Shown here piece by piece: positions 5,818 to 7,260 of a DNA stretch of 7,260 nt. Source of the DNA: an uncultured Oscillospiraceae bacterium (GTDB taxonomy: Bacteria > Bacillota > Clostridia > Oscillospirales > Ruminococcaceae); NCBI GenBank assembly GCA_900556255.1, contig USNZ01000061.1:1-7260 (forward strand). The letters run 5' to 3'. The notes beneath the pieces were generated by a model that saw only the letters and a list, made by a program, of their open reading frames with translations, did no database searches and was not told the origin of the DNA. The position numbers and the translations under genes were made by a program. Position 1 is the stretch's first letter, and every line of letters starts with the position of its first letter.

Positions 5818-6274
5818 AGCTGTCGCCGTCGTGCAGCTCAATGTCGGCAACACCGACGGTGGTCATCTCGCCGGCGGCGTCGGTCAGGCACCACCAGGCA
5901 CCGTCTGCGTTGTAGTCGGCAGTGACACCGTTTACGGTGGTCACAAAACCGGCGGCGGCTTCTTCCTCGCTGATGACACCGGCAGCAGCCAGGGCGTCGC
6001 TGAGCTTCTCGCCCTCGGTGATGGTCAGGGTGATTTCGGTGGAATTGCCGTCGGCATCAACCACGGTAAAAGTGGCCTCGGCAGCGGTCTCGGCAGCCTC
6101 GGAGGAGCTTTCCTCGACGGAGGATGCCTCAGAGGATACGACTTCGGAGGAGGCGGCCTCAGAGGAAACGGCCTCAGAGGAGACAGCCTCGGACGAAGCG
6201 GCGGTGTTGCCGCAGGCGGCCAGCAGACAGGCGGCCAAGGTCAGGCTGAGAACAGCAGAAATCAGTTTTTTCAT
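5795..6274 (-). CDS. Surface lipoprotein with DUF4430 (transcobalamin-like) domain
   Basis: A 159-residue lipoprotein. Residues 1-20 form a type II signal peptide (MKKLISAVLSLTLAACLLAA) ending in lipobox LAA-C with lipidated Cys21, so it is anchored outside the membrane. Residues 27-62 are a Ser/Glu/Ala linker built on repeats of SSEAV. Residues about 67-159 match the DUF4430 fold related to the C-terminal domain of transcobalamin and intrinsic factor: LTITEGEKLSDALAAAGVI, then FVTTVNGVTADYNADGAWW, then VGVADIELHDGDSYAFTYTK. The conserved NG, WW and HDGD-Y-F-Y elements are present. The ATG at 6274 has AAGGAG 9 bases upstream; a longer frame to 6382 runs through the promoter and is not used. 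Downstream, overlapping by 23 bases, lies an S-component-like gene, so the lipoprotein may deliver substrate to it. The domain is a single copy and only the fold, not the ligand, can be inferred. Confidence 0.88.
   Translation of the reverse strand: MKKLISAVLSLTLAACLLAACGNTAASSEAVSSEAVSSEAASSEVVSSEASSVEESSSEAAETAAEATFTVVDADGNSTEITLTITEGEKLSDALAAAGVISEEEAAAGFVTTVNGVTADYNADGAWWCLTDAAGEMTTVGVADIELHDGDSYAFTYTK
6089..6196 (-). repeat. 15-bp-period repeats coding for the SSEAV linker
   Basis: Within the lipoprotein gene, residues 27-62 read as successive pentads SSEAV, SSEAV, SSEAA, SSEVV, SSEAS followed by looser SVEES and SSEAA. The unit is 15 bases, mostly TCC-TCT/TCC-GAG/GAA-GC-n-GTn/GCn. Such in-frame repeats extend a flexible acidic stalk between the lipid anchor and the folded domain and may vary in number between strains. 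Confidence 0.85.
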
Positions 6275-6329
6275 GGGTAAATTCTCCTTACATACACTTT
6301 CACGGGTGGGAAATCCAACCGTAGGCTGT

Positions 6330-6358
6330 ATTATACCATGCAACCCCACAAAAAGCAA
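6330..6358 (-). promoter_or_regulatory. Predicted sigma-A promoter of the lipoprotein / S-component unit
   Basis: On the minus strand a perfect TATAAT (6330-6335) preceded by TGG forms an extended -10. TTGCTT (6353-6358) lies at exactly 17-base spacing as the -35. Transcription should start near 6323, leaving a leader of about 49 bases to the ATG at 6274. That short leader leaves no room for a cobalamin riboswitch within it. Confidence 0.82.
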
Positions 6359-6493
6359 GGCGGGAATTTGTAGGCTTTGCACAAAACCATGGCTGTGTTA
6401 CCGCCCGTCAGGCAGGTAACACCTGCCGCCTTGCGGTACAGATGCCAACGAACATAGGGAGGAATGAGTGCAGAGATCAATCCTTCTTCGAGC
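6355..6493 (-). ncRNA. Possible structured small RNA in the galK-lipoprotein gap (strand uncertain)
   Basis: The gap 6275-6557 holds no convincing gene, but about 139 bases of it fold into one rod. In minus-strand RNA the apical hairpin is GGCAGGT / ACCTGCC (plus coordinates 6411-6417 and 6421-6427). Below it are TACCGC / GCGGTA (6399-6404 with 6433-6438) and GGC / GCC. Then comes a large asymmetric internal loop, about 20 bases on one side and 8 on the other. It is closed by TGCAC / GTGCA (6378-6382 with 6468-6472), and beyond that GGATT / AATTCC and AAG / CTT. A U5 run follows at 6350-6354 in the minus direction. A rod with a central bubble recalls 6S RNA, but I cannot match a consensus and see no good promoter. 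Strand and existence are tentative. Confidence 0.3.
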
Positions 6494-6500
6494 GCGGTAC

Positions 6501-6548
6501 TAAAGCACCCCCGCACATGGCTGTATAGCTATGCGCGGGGGTGCTTTA
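6501..6548. terminator. Long hairpin downstream of galK, probable terminator
   Basis: A 14-bp perfect outer stem (TAAAGCACCCCCGC at 6501-6514 with its complement at 6535-6548) continues after one mismatch into an inner 7-bp helix (CATGGCT / AGCTATG, one G-T pair) with a 4-base loop. It starts 9 bases after the galK stop on the minus strand. The T run after the stem is only TTTA, so it may act through stem strength, as a bidirectional terminator, or as a 3'-end stabiliser. Confidence 0.7.
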
Positions 6549-6557
6549 CAGTATAAA

Positions 6558-7260
6558 TTACATATCGGGGGTGACGGGCACGGCGCCATAGTTGCGGATG
6601 TTCAGTACATGGCAGCTGCCTTCGCCGAAGCAGGCATCAATAGCGGTGCGGTAGGCATCCAACAGGTCGTAGGGAACGAATGCCTGAATGGTGCCGGCAA
6701 AGCCGCCGCCCTGCAGACGCCACGCGCCGCGGCCGTTCAGGATCTTCTGGCTGATGGCCAGGGCCAGGGGCACGCCCTGCTCCTGCGGTGCCTTGATGCT
6801 GTACGCGTTCTGGTTGAACTCGAAGCTGGAATGGCCGCCTTCGATAATCAAGCGCAGGAAGGTATCGAAATCATCGGCGCGAACCGCGTCACACAACTCG
6901 GCGGCGCGGCGGCAATCGTTGTAGAAGTGGATGGCGCGAACGACGGCGCGATCCCCTACTGCCTTGCGCAGTTTCGGGATAGCGGCGTAGAATTCGTTTT
7001 CGTCCACGTCGCGCAGTACCTTTTTGCCAAACTGTTCGGCAACGCTCTCCATCTCACGGCGGATAGCAGCGTAGTCATCGGTCAGGTCGGCATGGCTGCC
7101 CTTGGTGTCGGTGATGCACATGGCAAAGCCGTGCTTAGCCAGATCGATCTCGGTCTGGCCGACAACGGGATGTGCAGGATCCTTGAAGTCGATGGTGATA
7201 ACGCCGCCCACGGCGCAGGCGGTCTGATCCATCAGGCCGCAGGGCTTGCCGAAGAAAACG
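6558..7260 (-). CDS. galK: Galactokinase, C-terminal part (5' end outside window)
   Basis: Galactokinase phosphorylates galactose to galactose-1-phosphate with ATP, the first committed step of the Leloir pathway, in the cytoplasm. The frame is open to the right edge of the window; about 233 C-terminal residues of a protein near 390-430 residues are present. At the edge FFGKPCGLMDQTACAVGG is the galactokinase GHMP segment whose Asp in MDQ is the catalytic base. Near the C-terminus LQGGGFAGTIQAFVP is GHMP motif 3, the glycine loop close to the phosphates. FDTFLRLIIEGGHSSFEF and NAYSI lie between, as in Firmicute GalK. The first in-frame ATG seen (7232) is the Met of MDQ, not a start. The N-terminal galactose-recognition and ATP-binding P-loop motifs are off-window. 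A strong hairpin follows 9 bases after the TAA at 6558-6560. No galE or galT is within view. Confidence 0.95.
   Translation of the reverse strand, partial: VFFGKPCGLMDQTACAVGGVITIDFKDPAHPVVGQTEIDLAKHGFAMCITDTKGSHADLTDDYAAIRREMESVAEQFGKKVLRDVDENEFYAAIPKLRKAVGDRAVVRAIHFYNDCRRAAELCDAVRADDFDTFLRLIIEGGHSSFEFNQNAYSIKAPQEQGVPLALAISQKILNGRGAWRLQGGGFAGTIQAFVPYDLLDAYRTAIDACFGEGSCHVLNIRNYGAVPVTPDM

Noticed and set aside
6401..6436. Cobalamin riboswitch suggested by ACCTGCC (B12-box-like) near the putative corrinoid lipoprotein
   Set aside because: The other conserved riboswitch elements (GCCACTG and the GGGAA-type segments in order) are missing, the ACCTGCC is simply one arm of a local palindrome, and the site lies upstream of the predicted lipoprotein promoter.
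6484..6514. T-box-like GTACCGCG on the minus strand
   Set aside because: Only a short match to the antiterminator; no preceding stem I or specifier loop, and no tRNA-linked gene downstream.
6331..6516. Minus-strand 61-codon frame between galK and the lipoprotein gene
   Set aside because: It has no ribosome site, starts inside the galK hairpin, ends inside the lipoprotein promoter and covers the rod-like structure; noncoding is more likely.
6464..6556. Plus-strand 30-codon frame starting ATGAGTGCAG behind AGGGAGG
   Set aside because: The purine-rich site is only one base from the ATG, too close for initiation, and the frame runs through the galK hairpin.

Overview
The window looks like a chromosomal segment from a GC-rich, anaerobic, gut-type Clostridium-class Firmicute, most likely Oscillospiraceae (Faecalibacterium / Gemmiger / Subdoligranulum-like). 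This is an inference from Gram-positive style Shine-Dalgarno sites, a CIRCE-type heat-shock operator, formate-tetrahydrofolate ligase, a C_GCAxxG_C_C protein, a DUF4430 lipoprotein and ECF-type S component, and the Firmicute form of galactokinase. No phage, IS, CRISPR or tRNA/rRNA signature was seen.

Layout. (1) 1-586, plus: the C-terminal third of fhs, ending at a bidirectional terminator (596-638). (2) 637-2612, minus: a compact three-gene operon reading, in transcription order, C_GCAxxG_C_C redox protein, alpha/beta-hydrolase esterase, YkgJ-type CxxCxxCC protein. Gaps are 3 and 14 nt, and it is driven by an extended -10 promoter near 2691-2699. (3) 2613-2844: a divergent regulatory region carrying two tandem CIRCE-like operators in front of htpG. 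(4) 2845-4746, plus: complete htpG (Hsp90), then a terminator (4765-4794). (5) 4859-5248, plus: a small unrecognised protein with its own near-consensus promoter. (6) 5287-6274, minus: a two-gene unit of a DUF4430 lipoprotein and an ECF-transporter-like S component whose reading frames overlap. Its terminator (5245-5290) is shared with the convergent small gene. (7) about 6355-6493: an intergenic stretch that folds into a rod-like structure and may be a small RNA. (8) 6501-6548: a strong hairpin behind galK. (9) 6558-7260, minus: the C-terminal part of galactokinase.

How the parts work together. fhs (one-carbon metabolism), galK (Leloir pathway) and htpG (chaperone) are housekeeping genes in separate transcription units. 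The most interesting parts are: the tandem CIRCE arrangement on htpG, a gene outside the HrcA regulon in Bacillus subtilis; the surface lipoprotein with a transcobalamin-like domain coupled to an S component, which suggests a lipoprotein-assisted ECF uptake system for an unknown, perhaps corrinoid, substrate; the cysteine-rich three-gene operon of unknown purpose; and the possible structured RNA upstream of the lipoprotein gene.
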